A stretch of 64,000 nucleotides of DNA from Candidatus Pacearchaeota archaeon. GTDB lineage: Archaea; Nanobdellota; Nanobdellia; Pacearchaeales; GW2011-AR1. Positions within the stretch are counted from its first letter, which is position 1; each line of letters starts with the position of its first letter. A program made the translations under genes and the position numbers. The stretch spans positions 1-64,000 of the forward strand of contig JAAOYJ010000003.1 in the NCBI GenBank assembly GCA_018221285.1. The letters run 5' to 3'. The notes under the pieces are model-generated. The model ran no database searches. It was not told where the DNA came from and worked only from the letters and a program-made list of their open reading frames with translations. Positions 47,380 through 57,867 of the stretch are shown piece by piece.

Positions 47380-47398
47380 CAAATGACTATGTCATTTG
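47380..47398. repeat. Hairpin copy CAAATGAC-TAT-GTCATTTG
   Basis: Perfect 8-bp stem with TAT triloop between convergent genes. Confidence 0.65.
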
Positions 47399-47406
47399 AA
47401 GATGGA

Positions 47407-49692
47407 TTAAATTCTTAATTTCTTAATCTCCTGATTCAACCATTTCTGCCATTCTGGGAAAACTCTTTCCCCTAAAGGAAGTCCAATCTCTTGATGAATC
47501 TCGTCAGAAATCTTATGGAACATATGATTCGATAGAGTGTTGAACTTTGATTCAAGAATATCTGCGTTTCCTGTTTTCTCCGCAACTTCTACAATCTCTT
47601 TCTTCATCTTTGCCCTCAATAAAATATTATCATAAACAGCATCCCAGTTTCCAGCCCAGCCCTTTACATTCGACGCAATACTCTTAATTATCTCACTATC
47701 ACCATTAATCAAATCCTCTGTAGGCTCAAGCTCATCCTTCTCAACATTATACTTCATCAAATCAACAAACCCCTTCTCCTCCATAGGATCTTTAGTCCAA
47801 TGCTTCCTAACCTCTGTAATCTGTAGAACTCTTCTCCATGAATGCATTCCATCAGGGGACTTTATCGGATTACAAACAGTAATTATATCTGTTGCCTTGA
47901 AACTCGTAGCAGGAACTCCCAAGTCATTCACAACCCTATCAAAAACCCCGTAAGGAGACGCGCCATGGATAGTACCCGCAACAACATTCGCCAGCGCACC
48001 AACCCTCATCGCCTCATAAAGCGCCTTCGCCTCAACACTTCTAACCTCTCCCATAATCAGACAACTATCTCCCAACCTCAAACTTGTCCTAATCCCATCA
48101 TCTGCAGAAACTTCTGTCGTTGTCTTCAATAAAGCAGACCGAACCTTCATCCTCAAAATATCATACTTCAACTTTCTCAAAGATTCAACAGGCAACTCCA
48201 AAGAATCCTCTATCACAATCACCCTATGTTTAGGAATAATTTCTAACATCAAACTCCCAAGCAGAGAAGTCTTACCAGAACTCCTTGTCCCAGCAACCAA
48301 AAGCGTCCTTGAACCATCAATCATAAAACTGAGCAAACCAGCACCAAAAGGATTAAGCATTTTATTTTTTATAAACAACGGCAATGTCCATGGAGCTTCT
48401 CTATGTCTTCTGATAGCATAAGCCAACCCGTCAGGAGACAACGGCTTTTGAATGATCGCGATCCTCGCCCGAATCTTTCCAATCTCCAACTGAGTATCCA
48501 AAATCGGATTCGCCTCATCCAAGGGCCTCCCAGAAATCATTCTAAACTTCGCAGCCCATGAATCAACATCCTCCTGACTCGGCAAAATATTCGTCGAACA
48601 TTCATCATACTCCTGATGCCTCAAAAAAATATTCGTCTGCGGAATCGGCGCATTCAAAACAATGTCCTGCAAATTCCTATCTTGAAGTAAAACTTCAATA
48701 AGCCCAAAACCAATCGTGTGCCTAACAAGAATCGTCGACAATTTATTCAAATCAGTATAACTCAACTTAATCCCTTTATTCTGCGCAAGGTCCTGCAACA
48801 AATCCTTTGCAATATTAAAGAAAACCTGTCGCGTCCTCTCTGTATCTGTAAACTCTTCTGCCTTGGGCTGGTGCTCAATCAAAACCCCTCGCGCCAGATT
48901 CAAAAGCAAATTCTGCTCTTCACTTAAAGTATTCTCAGGAGGGATCAGATGGTATATCAACTTCGCCTCATCCTTTTTCCTAAGAATATTCACAAGTGAA
49001 ACATCAAAGTCCTCCCCAATTTCATACTGATCAACAATCTCTGCATCACTCGGCAAATCCGAAACAAGCCGAGTAAAAGTAAAATTAGGAATCACGTCTG
49101 GTTTGAAGATCTTATGATAAATCTCTCTATCCCCTCTTTTATAATTATCAAGCGAGGGAATCGCAGACCGTATCATCCGCGTCTTCTCCAACAACAAAAA
49201 AATCCTCTCCAACAAATTAAGATAATTCTGCTGGTCTGTCTTATATTGAATTGGCGCCTTCTCCAAAAAAATCCTCGCATTAATAATCAACTTCTTCAAC
49301 TCTGCATAAGCTGCAATAGGATCCTGCTTTAACCAGAAAAGAAAAGAAAAAACCTCATTATATCTTGGTGTAAAAAACTGCGCCTGATTCGTAATAAGAT
49401 TCTTCTGAGACAAAATACTCTCATGCTTAACAAGATAAACATAAAGCTGCGCAATCTCCAAAAGAGCAGATGTCTCCTCAAAATCATAATTATAATTTTT
49501 CTGTTGAACAAGAATCACTCTCGAAACATTCTGGTTCTCCACTAAAAAATCAACCACCTTTTCCATAACTTTCGGATAATCAGAAATACTCGGAACATAA
49601 GGCGCCCCAATATAATTAATATAAAGTATGTCCTCTCCTCCTTCTCTCTGAACTTCAGACGAATATAACTTAGCCCCTTTTTGAAATTGCAT
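47407..49692 (-). CDS. Type II/IV secretion system ATPase (GspE/TadA family)
   Basis: GTRSSGKTSLLGSLMLEIIPKHRVIVIEDSLELP, LIMGEVRSVEAKALYEAMRVGALANVVAGTIHG. Confidence 0.93.
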   Translation of the reverse strand: MQFQKGAKLYSSEVQREGGEDILYINYIGAPYVPSISDYPKVMEKVVDFLVENQNVSRVILVQQKNYNYDFEETSALLEIAQLYVYLVKHESILSQKNLITNQAQFFTPRYNEVFSFLFWLKQDPIAAYAELKKLIINARIFLEKAPIQYKTDQQNYLNLLERIFLLLEKTRMIRSAIPSLDNYKRGDREIYHKIFKPDVIPNFTFTRLVSDLPSDAEIVDQYEIGEDFDVSLVNILRKKDEAKLIYHLIPPENTLSEEQNLLLNLARGVLIEHQPKAEEFTDTERTRQVFFNIAKDLLQDLAQNKGIKLSYTDLNKLSTILVRHTIGFGLIEVLLQDRNLQDIVLNAPIPQTNIFLRHQEYDECSTNILPSQEDVDSWAAKFRMISGRPLDEANPILDTQLEIGKIRARIAIIQKPLSPDGLAYAIRRHREAPWTLPLFIKNKMLNPFGAGLLSFMIDGSRTLLVAGTRSSGKTSLLGSLMLEIIPKHRVIVIEDSLELPVESLRKLKYDILRMKVRSALLKTTTEVSADDGIRTSLRLGDSCLIMGEVRSVEAKALYEAMRVGALANVVAGTIHGASPYGVFDRVVNDLGVPATSFKATDIITVCNPIKSPDGMHSWRRVLQITEVRKHWTKDPMEEKGFVDLMKYNVEKDELEPTEDLINGDSEIIKSIASNVKGWAGNWDAVYDNILLRAKMKKEIVEVAEKTGNADILESKFNTLSNHMFHKISDEIHQEIGLPLGERVFPEWQKWLNQEIKKLRI

Positions 49693-49770
49693 GGATAAGG
49701 AAAGAAGTTTAAGTTTTTAATTTTTTGTATAAACAAAAACAAATTTAAACCCTCTTAACTTAAATCTTGT

Positions 49771-50088
49771 ATGGAGAGTGAAGAGGCTGAATATGGTGGA
49801 CCCATGATGGGTGATGCCAGTATGAAAATAAGAGATCTTGAAGAAAAGCAGAGGATTCTCAAAGACCGACTTCTTTTAATAGGCCAAAATCTTATAGAAA
49901 CTAAAGAAAAAACAAATAGTGATATTTTAGAAATTAAAAAAAATATAGAAATAATCAATCAAAATATGGAGAGGTTAATCGCATTTTTGGAAACTGCTTC
50001 AAGCGAATTTCCAAAGTTTGCAAAAAAAGAAGATTTGGAAATCCTGTCAAAACAGGCAAAAATGTTTCAACCTCTAAAATTAAAATAA
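49771..50088 (+). CDS. Coiled-coil hypothetical protein
   Basis: 105 aa, heptad-rich. Confidence 0.55.
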   Translation: MESEEAEYGGPMMGDASMKIRDLEEKQRILKDRLLLIGQNLIETKEKTNSDILEIKKNIEIINQNMERLIAFLETASSEFPKFAKKEDLEILSKQAKMFQPLKLK

Positions 50089-50089
50089 A

Positions 50090-50800
50090 ATGGGAACATT
50101 GGAACAAGTAACACAATTGAAAGCACAAGGAAGTTCTGACGAGGACATAATCAATAAATTGCAACAACAAGGAGTTTCTCCAAAAGAGATAAATGATGCT
50201 CTTGGCCAATCTCAAATTAAAAGTGCAGTTTCTGATTCAGCAACCCCAGAAGGAATGGAACCTTCTGTAATGCAACAAGGAAGCGGAGCCCCACAAATAC
50301 AAGAAATGTCAGGCCAAGACCTATATACTCCCCAACCCATGCAAGCAGCGCCTCCACAACAAGGGTATGCCGCCCCTCAACAAGAATATTATCAGGAAGG
50401 CGGAGGCTATGGTGCAGAATATGCTCCAGAAGGAATTGACACAGGAACCATGATTGAAATTGCTGAACAAGTTTTTTCAGAAAAAATCAAGAAACTCCAT
50501 AAACAAGTCGGAGAGATTAACGAATTCAAAACTTTGGCCCAAACAAAATTAGATAATTTATCTGAAAGAGTAAAAAAGATAGAGACAACAATGGACAAGC
50601 TTCAAATTGCAATTCTTGATAAAGTTGGATCTTATGGGAAAAACTTAGAAGGAATAAAAAAAGAAATGTCAATGATGCAAGATTCTTTTGGGAAGATGGT
50701 TAAACATTCAACACGACATGTTGCCCATCCTGTAAAACACATAACTACATCTACTCCAGAAAAAACTATTTCTAAAAAGAAAGTTGCTAAGAAAAAATAA
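50090..50800 (+). CDS. Coiled-coil/Gln-rich protein associated with pilus locus
   Basis: LKAQGSSDEDIINKLQQQGVSPKEINDALGQSQ, central Gln/Pro-rich, C-terminal coiled coil. Confidence 0.6.
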   Translation: MGTLEQVTQLKAQGSSDEDIINKLQQQGVSPKEINDALGQSQIKSAVSDSATPEGMEPSVMQQGSGAPQIQEMSGQDLYTPQPMQAAPPQQGYAAPQQEYYQEGGGYGAEYAPEGIDTGTMIEIAEQVFSEKIKKLHKQVGEINEFKTLAQTKLDNLSERVKKIETTMDKLQIAILDKVGSYGKNLEGIKKEMSMMQDSFGKMVKHSTRHVAHPVKHITTSTPEKTISKKKVAKKK

Positions 50801-50808
50801 TTAAATGT

Positions 50809-51378
50809 TTAAGATTCTCCCCTAAGTGCTCTTGCTAAAGGAGATTTATCTGGTGAAGTTGATATGCTTCCAGAACCAACAATAATCGCAAGTGCAAGAA
50901 GAATTACAACAACACCTGCAATCATTGGCCAATTATTACTCCACCACCCTGCAGAAGACCACCCAACTACTCCCGCAGTTTGAACCAATATTACTACTAC
51001 CACTATTGCCGAGATTCCCATCAAAGTATAAGTTATACCTTTAGAATCAGGGTCTGCGAATAAACCTACCACAATCAAAATAATTAAAATAATCGCCAAA
51101 CCAACTCCCAACCTAGGAAAAACTTCTGAAAAAAATTGCGGAACAATATCAAATTGTAATGCCATCAGACCAACCACAAAAGCAATTATTCCACTTATAG
51201 ATTTATTATCATCAAAGATTTTTGTTCTTTGTAAAATCCCAAAAATTATTGAAAAAATTAACAAGAACGGGAGAAGGTAACTAAAGAACCCATATTGTTC
51301 CCAATAATTTAGCATAGTTCCAATTGCTCCATCTCCAGCATAAGAACCATAAGAAGCTAACATTAACTTGCCAATCAT
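50809..51378 (-). CDS. Multi-TM membrane protein
   Basis: 189 aa, about 4-5 TM; FFSYLLPFLLIFSIIFGILQRTKIFDDNKSISGIIAFVVG. Confidence 0.65.
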   Translation of the reverse strand: MIGKLMLASYGSYAGDGAIGTMLNYWEQYGFFSYLLPFLLIFSIIFGILQRTKIFDDNKSISGIIAFVVGLMALQFDIVPQFFSEVFPRLGVGLAIILIILIVVGLFADPDSKGITYTLMGISAIVVVVILVQTAGVVGWSSAGWWSNNWPMIAGVVVILLALAIIVGSGSISTSPDKSPLARALRGES

Positions 51379-51420
51379 ATAAGAATTTATGAAATAAGAT
51401 TTAAATATGTTTCTAAAAAA

Positions 51421-51918
51421 CTAATCTCCCCCACCACGAAGAACCAAGGCCAATGCTGCAGCAACCACTACAATAAATGCCGCATTCGTCCAAAAAGTTC
51501 CACTCCAACTTTGTTGAAATAATAATGATATTAAGGCGTTATCTATTCCCGCAGAATAAACTAATGCGATGATAACTGCCACAACAATAACAATCCCTGC
51601 AACCCATTTGGCCCAATTCGCACTTAAAATGTCACTCCCCATACTTTTCCCTGAAACAAATCCCCAAAGCAATAATCCTACGAACATTACAATAAGAGCA
51701 ACTGTCAGAAACAAAACCATATTACTAACAATTTCTTTAGGTTGTAAAACACTAATGAAAATAAAACCAATAACAAACGCAACAAGGGAATCAACCTGTT
51801 GGTTCTCTCCAAGAATTTTTGTTTTTCGAAGGATAGCAAAAACAATCGTCCAAATTAATATAAATGGTAAAACAAATTGTGTTACAATCCAATGTTGAAA
51901 TATTGTTTCTCCTGCCAT
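51421..51918 (-). CDS. Multi-TM membrane protein, paralogue of 50809..51378
   Basis: FVLPFILIWTIVFAILRKTKILGENQQVDSLVAFVIG matches the neighbour's motif. Confidence 0.65.
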   Translation of the reverse strand: MAGETIFQHWIVTQFVLPFILIWTIVFAILRKTKILGENQQVDSLVAFVIGFIFISVLQPKEIVSNMVLFLTVALIVMFVGLLLWGFVSGKSMGSDILSANWAKWVAGIVIVVAVIIALVYSAGIDNALISLLFQQSWSGTFWTNAAFIVVVAAALALVLRGGGD

Positions 51919-51952
51919 GTATATATTACCTCTTTTTAATTTTTAAATCTTA

Positions 51953-52243
51953 CTAAATCAAATCTTCAGGAAGATCTTCCATCTCAGATTCCTGACTTGG
52001 TAAAGCAGATTTGTTTATTATAAAAACATCACTAATAGCCTTAACAAACTGGTGTGGGATTATGACTCCTCTTGCTCCTCCAATCAAAGAAATAACACTT
52101 CCTCCAACTTTAATCCTCCAACCTTCAATTTTATTTTCTTGGAGGTTCGCCTCTTCGACTTCTCCGAAAAAATCTCCTGAATCAGTATAAACCTTGGTTC
52201 CAATAACCTCTGATACCTTTTTTATTCTCATGATAAAATTCAA
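51953..52243 (-). CDS. PRC-barrel domain protein
   Basis: KKVSEVIGTKVYTDSGDFFGEVEEANLQENKIEGWRIKVG...VIIPHQFVKAISDVFII. Confidence 0.8.
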   Translation of the reverse strand: MNFIMRIKKVSEVIGTKVYTDSGDFFGEVEEANLQENKIEGWRIKVGGSVISLIGGARGVIIPHQFVKAISDVFIINKSALPSQESEMEDLPEDLI

Positions 52244-52375
52244 TCAATCTTCTTTAAATAGTTTTCCTTTGTCGAATGGATATTTTGGAGTATATAGCTA
52301 ATCTGATTAAAGGATTAGTGTATAAATGAAATCAATAACAAATAACTTTATAAAAAATCATTCACTTCCCAATAC

Positions 52376-53059
52376 ATGCTAAATAAAACAGAAATCATTG
52401 CCATACTCCTTTCTACACTTGTCCTCGGATTTGTTATAAGTCTCATATCATCCCTAAACGCATTTTTTACAATCTCTCTAACAGTTTTTATTATTATCAT
52501 GATAAATATAATCTCAAAAAAAGTTATGAGTTATTATTTTGATTCTGAAACAGAAGTAAGCTTATGGAGCATCAAAAGATCTGGGCTTTCCTATTTCTTC
52601 GGCGCAATTATCCCTTTTGCAAGCCCACATCCTTCAAAAAAATTCAAGAAGCCATTTCCTTCAGGATTATTTTTCCCAATAATTACAACTGCGTTTTCAT
52701 TTGGATACATAAACTGGATGTCTACACTTGTATTCGATGTGAAAGCAAAAACCTACAAAGCAGCAAAAAGACACGGACTATACACATTCTCAGAAATGGC
52801 TGAAAATCAAATCGGATTAATCGCAGCAGCAGGGATCGTTGCTAATTTAGCATTTGCAATAGTAGGTTACTTAATAGGGTACAACGACTTCTCACGCCTA
52901 AGCATCTACTACGCCCTCTATAACATGATTCCAATCTCTGATCTCGACGGAAACAAGATATACTTCGGTAGCTCGACTTTTGTTGGATTTCCTTTAATGT
53001 GGGGTACGCTCGCACTAATCACCCTCATCGGAGTTGGCTATGCATTATTTTTAATATAA
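52376..53059 (+). CDS. Membrane protein, M50/site-2-protease-like but HExxH not seen
   Basis: Multi-TM; MIPISDLDGNKIYFGS resembles the S2P second motif (xPxxxLDGxK). Confidence 0.55.
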   Translation: MLNKTEIIAILLSTLVLGFVISLISSLNAFFTISLTVFIIIMINIISKKVMSYYFDSETEVSLWSIKRSGLSYFFGAIIPFASPHPSKKFKKPFPSGLFFPIITTAFSFGYINWMSTLVFDVKAKTYKAAKRHGLYTFSEMAENQIGLIAAAGIVANLAFAIVGYLIGYNDFSRLSIYYALYNMIPISDLDGNKIYFGSSTFVGFPLMWGTLALITLIGVGYALFLI

Positions 53060-53104
53060 CTACATTATAATAAAACATTTAAACATACTTCTCCAATAAC
53101 TATC

Positions 53105-53314
53105 ATGAATAAATTAGATTGGTTTGAAACAAAAAAAGCAACAACATCATTTGCTTTAGTTGCATTGGCTGGAGGATTTATATTCTTAAATCGCGGAATC
53201 ACTGGAAACGTAATCCTCGACAGCAAATACTCATTTAATATGCTCTCAATAATAGGCCTTCTACTAATTGTATGTGCAGTTGTATTAGGAGCCCATACTA
53301 TTTGGAAGAAATAA
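53105..53314 (+). CDS. Small membrane protein
   Basis: 69 aa, two TM. Confidence 0.55.
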   Translation: MNKLDWFETKKATTSFALVALAGGFIFLNRGITGNVILDSKYSFNMLSIIGLLLIVCAVVLGAHTIWKK

Positions 53315-53365
53315 ATTAGAATCGTTCTCAAAAAAAAAACCACCTTAATTATATTTAAAAATTAA

Positions 53366-56300
53366 TTAAAGTGCGAGGCAGCCAATCTCTGTGGTAATTT
53401 CACTTCTAAAATTTTCCTCAAGACCATAAACCAAAGATAATCTTTCGCATCTTTTTTCTGTTACGAATTGCGCCCCGTCCCCTAAGACACAACAACCTTT
53501 TTTACAATAAGAAACACTGCAGCCAACATCTTCTGTCCAAACCCCATTATCATCTTCACAAATATTCTTTGGAGCACTTTTAATACAATCCCCTTCATTA
53601 TTATCATAACAACAACCAAGTTCTAGATAAGAACCAATATTAGTTCTCGTCGATAAATATACTTCAGCATAAACCTGCTCACCAGGATAACTAATTTCAG
53701 CACCATATTGGTCTGAATCACTTTTATCTGTTGTTACAATTGTGCCCCAGTAATCAACATCTTTGTAAAGATCATCATTACTTTCAACCTGAATATTATC
53801 GAATACATTATCCTCTCTCCATGTTGTTTCAACATCCTTAACTCCAACCCCGTCAATAGAATTCCCTTCTCCTTCCATTTTAACAATTAATGCCTCATAA
53901 TTTCCCCTATCATCCTGCTCTTCAAATATAACCATTGCTGGAAGTTCAATCGCCAAGCCAGAAACATCAAGAAGATATATTCTTGTCGGATTGTTCTCTC
54001 CACCATTCATGATACTATATCTTAAGGGCCCAACATTTGCAGTTACAGAAACACCACTTGCAGGCGAAGGAATCGGTACATCCATATACCCACCCCCATC
54101 AGGGAATTTCAATGTGGCCAAATCATTTCCATTGTCATCCCAATTAACTAAATCTATTGTTAGGGGTTCATAAAAAGCTACTCTTGCTCCTTTAGATGTC
54201 TGTATTGAGGGATAGATTATTGCTTCCCCCACACCACTATCCGGATAATCTAAAGTAACATAATCACACCCTTCACAAGATTCATCATGGTATCTAACAT
54301 TATACACTTTTCCTCCAACAACCATCTCACCAAAACCTTCTTTATTAACCCCTCCAGTAATAACTTCGTATGTATCTTCTTTATTGAAAACATCTCTAAA
54401 CACTATGTCATCGTCGGTACTATCAGAATCATTACTAAACTGATAAAATTCAAGTAAGAAACCTTCGTCCTCATTACCTACTACAACATATTGAGATACG
54501 TTAATCTTTTCTCCTTCAATTACATGAATTATGTCGTCTATTCTTCCATCCGCAAGTCTTGCAGGCGTTGCATCAGCATTATACCATGTTATGCTTTCTA
54601 AATCGCCAGTATGAGTAGTCATTTCAAGCGTGGCCGTATTATCTCCTGAAGAATCAATCTTAATCAATTCCCGATTATTATTATAATAAACTGATGAAAA
54701 ATCTATTCCAAAAGTCCCAAAAACAGGGTCCACAAATGCTTCTCCGACAAGAATAACATCAACATCAGAATCTTCTGCAACAACATCAATATAAAACCCT
54801 GTTAAACTATCTACTCCTCCATTAAACCGAACTAATGTCCCATCAATACTATCTTCATCAGAACCAATTTTTACCTTATTTCCATTTTGAAGAAGTATTT
54901 TGTTTGCCCCAACAGTAATCTCTGCAGTTAATCTGTTTGTAGCAGTATCTTCATCTGCCCAATTAACAGCAATTTCAATTCCTTGGACATTTTCATAAGA
55001 ACCTTCACTAATCTCTTTGCTTTGGGATGCTCCAATACTATTAGTAACCTTAATAATTGCAGAGGTATCTGAAGATCCTAGGATTTCAATAGTATATGAA
55101 ATACTATTAATAATGACCGTTTTTGAAGCAGGGTCTGTACCTCCAACAGATAACTTTACTGTTTCAAAAGATTCATACAAGTAAAGTTTTGAACTTGTAG
55201 TTCCGGCCCCAACAGCATATTCTTTACCGAAGAGGGTTATTGGATTCCCAATCAAATCAAAACTTGTAAAATCTGTTGCCCTATCAAATGTAATCTGGGA
55301 CGTATAAACAGGTTCACTTACAAAGGTACTCATTGCGATTGTAAATGCAGGATCATCATCCGAAGTAGGTGCTTGAGCATAAACAAACTCTGCCCCAGAA
55401 CCAATATTTATTGTCTGAATATAATCAACATACTGGCCATCCAATTCAATATTCTCTCCATCTTTCAACAAACTAGGCAAGTCATTATCTGTTAAAGTTT
55501 GTCTAACATTATTAATAGAATCTCCTAAATAAATCTTAGATGAAGAAGTAAACAATCCAAAAGACTCTCCTTCGGAAGAAACAAGAACTTCTATTGCCAA
55601 ACTTAATTCCTCTTGAGCTCCACTCCCATAAATCATCGTACAAATAGCATCATCTCTTGCACAATAAAGAGCTACTTGAAAATCATAGATTCCTGCTTCT
55701 TCTGGATAATTTCCTTCTATACGCCATCTCCCCTCTCCAATATATTCAGCATTACCTCCAAATACTGTAGGCTCACCAGGAATTCTTGAAGAAATATAAA
55801 CTTGAACATTAAATCCTTCAGAAGGTTCAGGATAAGTTCCATCTGATTCAGAAGTCTCTATCTCAACCATAAATTCTTCGCCAGCATTTATAATTCCACC
55901 AAAATTATCTAAATCAACAATTTCAAAAGATCTCTCATCATCATCTCCTAAAAATTTGAACAAACATTCATTATAACCCTCATCACTAAAGGGATTAAAA
56001 ACTTTACACAAAAACTGGAAAAGATTCCTCCTAAACGCACTTGTCTCATCTAAAACATTCTTAATCTCAATACATTCCCCACTTGAACAAACATTGCTCT
56101 CACACTCATAATTGTTCTGGCATGTTGCCGAATTCCCTCGAGAGTCTGCTTTTTTTTGCTCTTCTAACTCTCCATTAATCTCACAATACATATCCAACAA
56201 AGCATTACCTCCAGTTTCATCTTCTCTAAGCTGCACTCTAAATCCATAGGGAATGCACGCCCCATCAAACTCGCACCCACTACACTCTCCAGGATTACAG

Positions 56301-57793
56301 CTCACTTCTTCATCATAATCCCCAGAATTACAATCAACATCTTGGCATTCTTTTATTTGTATCCCGCTACTCGGACAAATATCAGGTTCTACCTGACACA
56401 AATATCTTGGAGTGCAAATACTATTATCTACACATCTTCCATATTCACAAACCTTTCCTTCTAAGGAACAATCATAATTCTCTACTTGAGTAATATCTCC
56501 TTCACAATAATATTCTCCAACAACATTTACCTTAGCACCGTCTCCACAAAAATCTTTTTTTATCCCTCCTCCGCCCGAACTACTACTCCCTGAACTTGAA
56601 GAATAAGTAGAACTAGAATAAAAAGAACAAGAACCAGCCTCATAATAATTCAATCCATCAGGAAAAGCACTAGTTACATCACTATCATTACAAGATCTTA
56701 TTGTTGTTTGGTTACAATCAATAGTGCATCTATCTGCCTCATGTGCTTCACAAATCCCATTTCCACATGAATTTTCTGTACAACATTGAGCACTAGTAGG
56801 ATCTACACTACAACTTAAATCAACTTCATTTCCAGGAGCACAAACGTCAGGATGAACACAAACATTTCCTGAACTTTGACAAAGATTAGTTGCATTTGAA
56901 ATTACACACTTCCCCCCATCACAAACCTTTCCTTCAGTTGAACAATCATAAGGATAACTTCCTGAAACCCTCGCATCATCTTCACATTTGAACTCAAATA
57001 ATTGATTAGTATTTACACAAATATCTGTAGTACTAGTCCCCTCAAAATTAATAACGTCTCCTTTAACGTCATAATTCAATCCACCATCACTATCATTACA
57101 CCATTCTTCTGCAGAAGGACCATACAACTCCTGAACTTCTTGTGCACTTAATGCCTTATTATAAACTCTTAAATCATCTATTCTTCCATTAAAAAAGTAT
57201 TTTGACTGAAAAGGCTCTCTTCCAATAGCAGAGGATCCAGTAGTAGGAGCCAAGGATTTACTTGTACCCATGGCCCTATCTAATTCTCCATTAACATAAG
57301 TTTTGATAGAATTTGATGACTTATCATAAACTCCAACAACATGGTACCAGTTATTAGTCTGCAAGGATGTTCCTCCAGACACCCACCTAATTAAACCAAT
57401 ATTATTGTTTTCGTCTCTTATCTCAAACTCTAATTTATTATTTGTGAACATACCCAACTTAAATCCTCCGGCTCTTCCATCCTGTGTTCCAAATATTTTT
57501 TGATCTTTTCCACCAGAAGTTAAGTAAATCCATGCTGCAACAGTAACTCCATCAACCAATTCATTTAACGAAGGATCCACTGCAATCCCAACAAATCCAT
57601 TACCATTAAAATTCATTCCATTACCAAATTTACCATCGACAAATGTTGCACCATAAATATCTCCATCATTACTCCCGGCAGAATCTTTCACATTCCCTTC
57701 AAATTCATAATGGGCAACCAAATTATCCTCTGCAACAACCCCACTAACCAATAAAATAAACATCAACCCGAATATCAAAAAACTTCTTCTCAT
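53366..57793 (-). CDS. Giant Cys-rich secreted surface protein with LamG-like N-terminal domain
   Basis: Signal peptide MRRSFLIFGLMFILLVSGVVAED, then LVAHYEFEGNVKDSAGSNDGDIYGATFVDGKFGNGMNFNG...WYHVVGVYDKSSNSIKTYVNGELD...IDDLRVYNKALSAQEV. Confidence 0.85.
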   Translation of the reverse strand: MRRSFLIFGLMFILLVSGVVAEDNLVAHYEFEGNVKDSAGSNDGDIYGATFVDGKFGNGMNFNGNGFVGIAVDPSLNELVDGVTVAAWIYLTSGGKDQKIFGTQDGRAGGFKLGMFTNNKLEFEIRDENNNIGLIRWVSGGTSLQTNNWYHVVGVYDKSSNSIKTYVNGELDRAMGTSKSLAPTTGSSAIGREPFQSKYFFNGRIDDLRVYNKALSAQEVQELYGPSAEEWCNDSDGGLNYDVKGDVINFEGTSTTDICVNTNQLFEFKCEDDARVSGSYPYDCSTEGKVCDGGKCVISNATNLCQSSGNVCVHPDVCAPGNEVDLSCSVDPTSAQCCTENSCGNGICEAHEADRCTIDCNQTTIRSCNDSDVTSAFPDGLNYYEAGSCSFYSSSTYSSSSGSSSSGGGGIKKDFCGDGAKVNVVGEYYCEGDITQVENYDCSLEGKVCEYGRCVDNSICTPRYLCQVEPDICPSSGIQIKECQDVDCNSGDYDEEVSCNPGECSGCEFDGACIPYGFRVQLREDETGGNALLDMYCEINGELEEQKKADSRGNSATCQNNYECESNVCSSGECIEIKNVLDETSAFRRNLFQFLCKVFNPFSDEGYNECLFKFLGDDDERSFEIVDLDNFGGIINAGEEFMVEIETSESDGTYPEPSEGFNVQVYISSRIPGEPTVFGGNAEYIGEGRWRIEGNYPEEAGIYDFQVALYCARDDAICTMIYGSGAQEELSLAIEVLVSSEGESFGLFTSSSKIYLGDSINNVRQTLTDNDLPSLLKDGENIELDGQYVDYIQTINIGSGAEFVYAQAPTSDDDPAFTIAMSTFVSEPVYTSQITFDRATDFTSFDLIGNPITLFGKEYAVGAGTTSSKLYLYESFETVKLSVGGTDPASKTVIINSISYTIEILGSSDTSAIIKVTNSIGASQSKEISEGSYENVQGIEIAVNWADEDTATNRLTAEITVGANKILLQNGNKVKIGSDEDSIDGTLVRFNGGVDSLTGFYIDVVAEDSDVDVILVGEAFVDPVFGTFGIDFSSVYYNNNRELIKIDSSGDNTATLEMTTHTGDLESITWYNADATPARLADGRIDDIIHVIEGEKINVSQYVVVGNEDEGFLLEFYQFSNDSDSTDDDIVFRDVFNKEDTYEVITGGVNKEGFGEMVVGGKVYNVRYHDESCEGCDYVTLDYPDSGVGEAIIYPSIQTSKGARVAFYEPLTIDLVNWDDNGNDLATLKFPDGGGYMDVPIPSPASGVSVTANVGPLRYSIMNGGENNPTRIYLLDVSGLAIELPAMVIFEEQDDRGNYEALIVKMEGEGNSIDGVGVKDVETTWREDNVFDNIQVESNDDLYKDVDYWGTIVTTDKSDSDQYGAEISYPGEQVYAEVYLSTRTNIGSYLELGCCYDNNEGDCIKSAPKNICEDDNGVWTEDVGCSVSYCKKGCCVLGDGAQFVTEKRCERLSLVYGLEENFRSEITTEIGCLAL

Positions 57794-57867
57794 ATTATTA
57801 GGAACAAAAGTCCATTTAAATAAATTTCTACACAAACCTATTTATAGCCATTCTCTTTTTCCAAATC

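Noticed and set aside
52376-53059. Functional site-2 protease
   Set aside because: No HExxH motif found in the protein; kept only as an S2P-like membrane protein.
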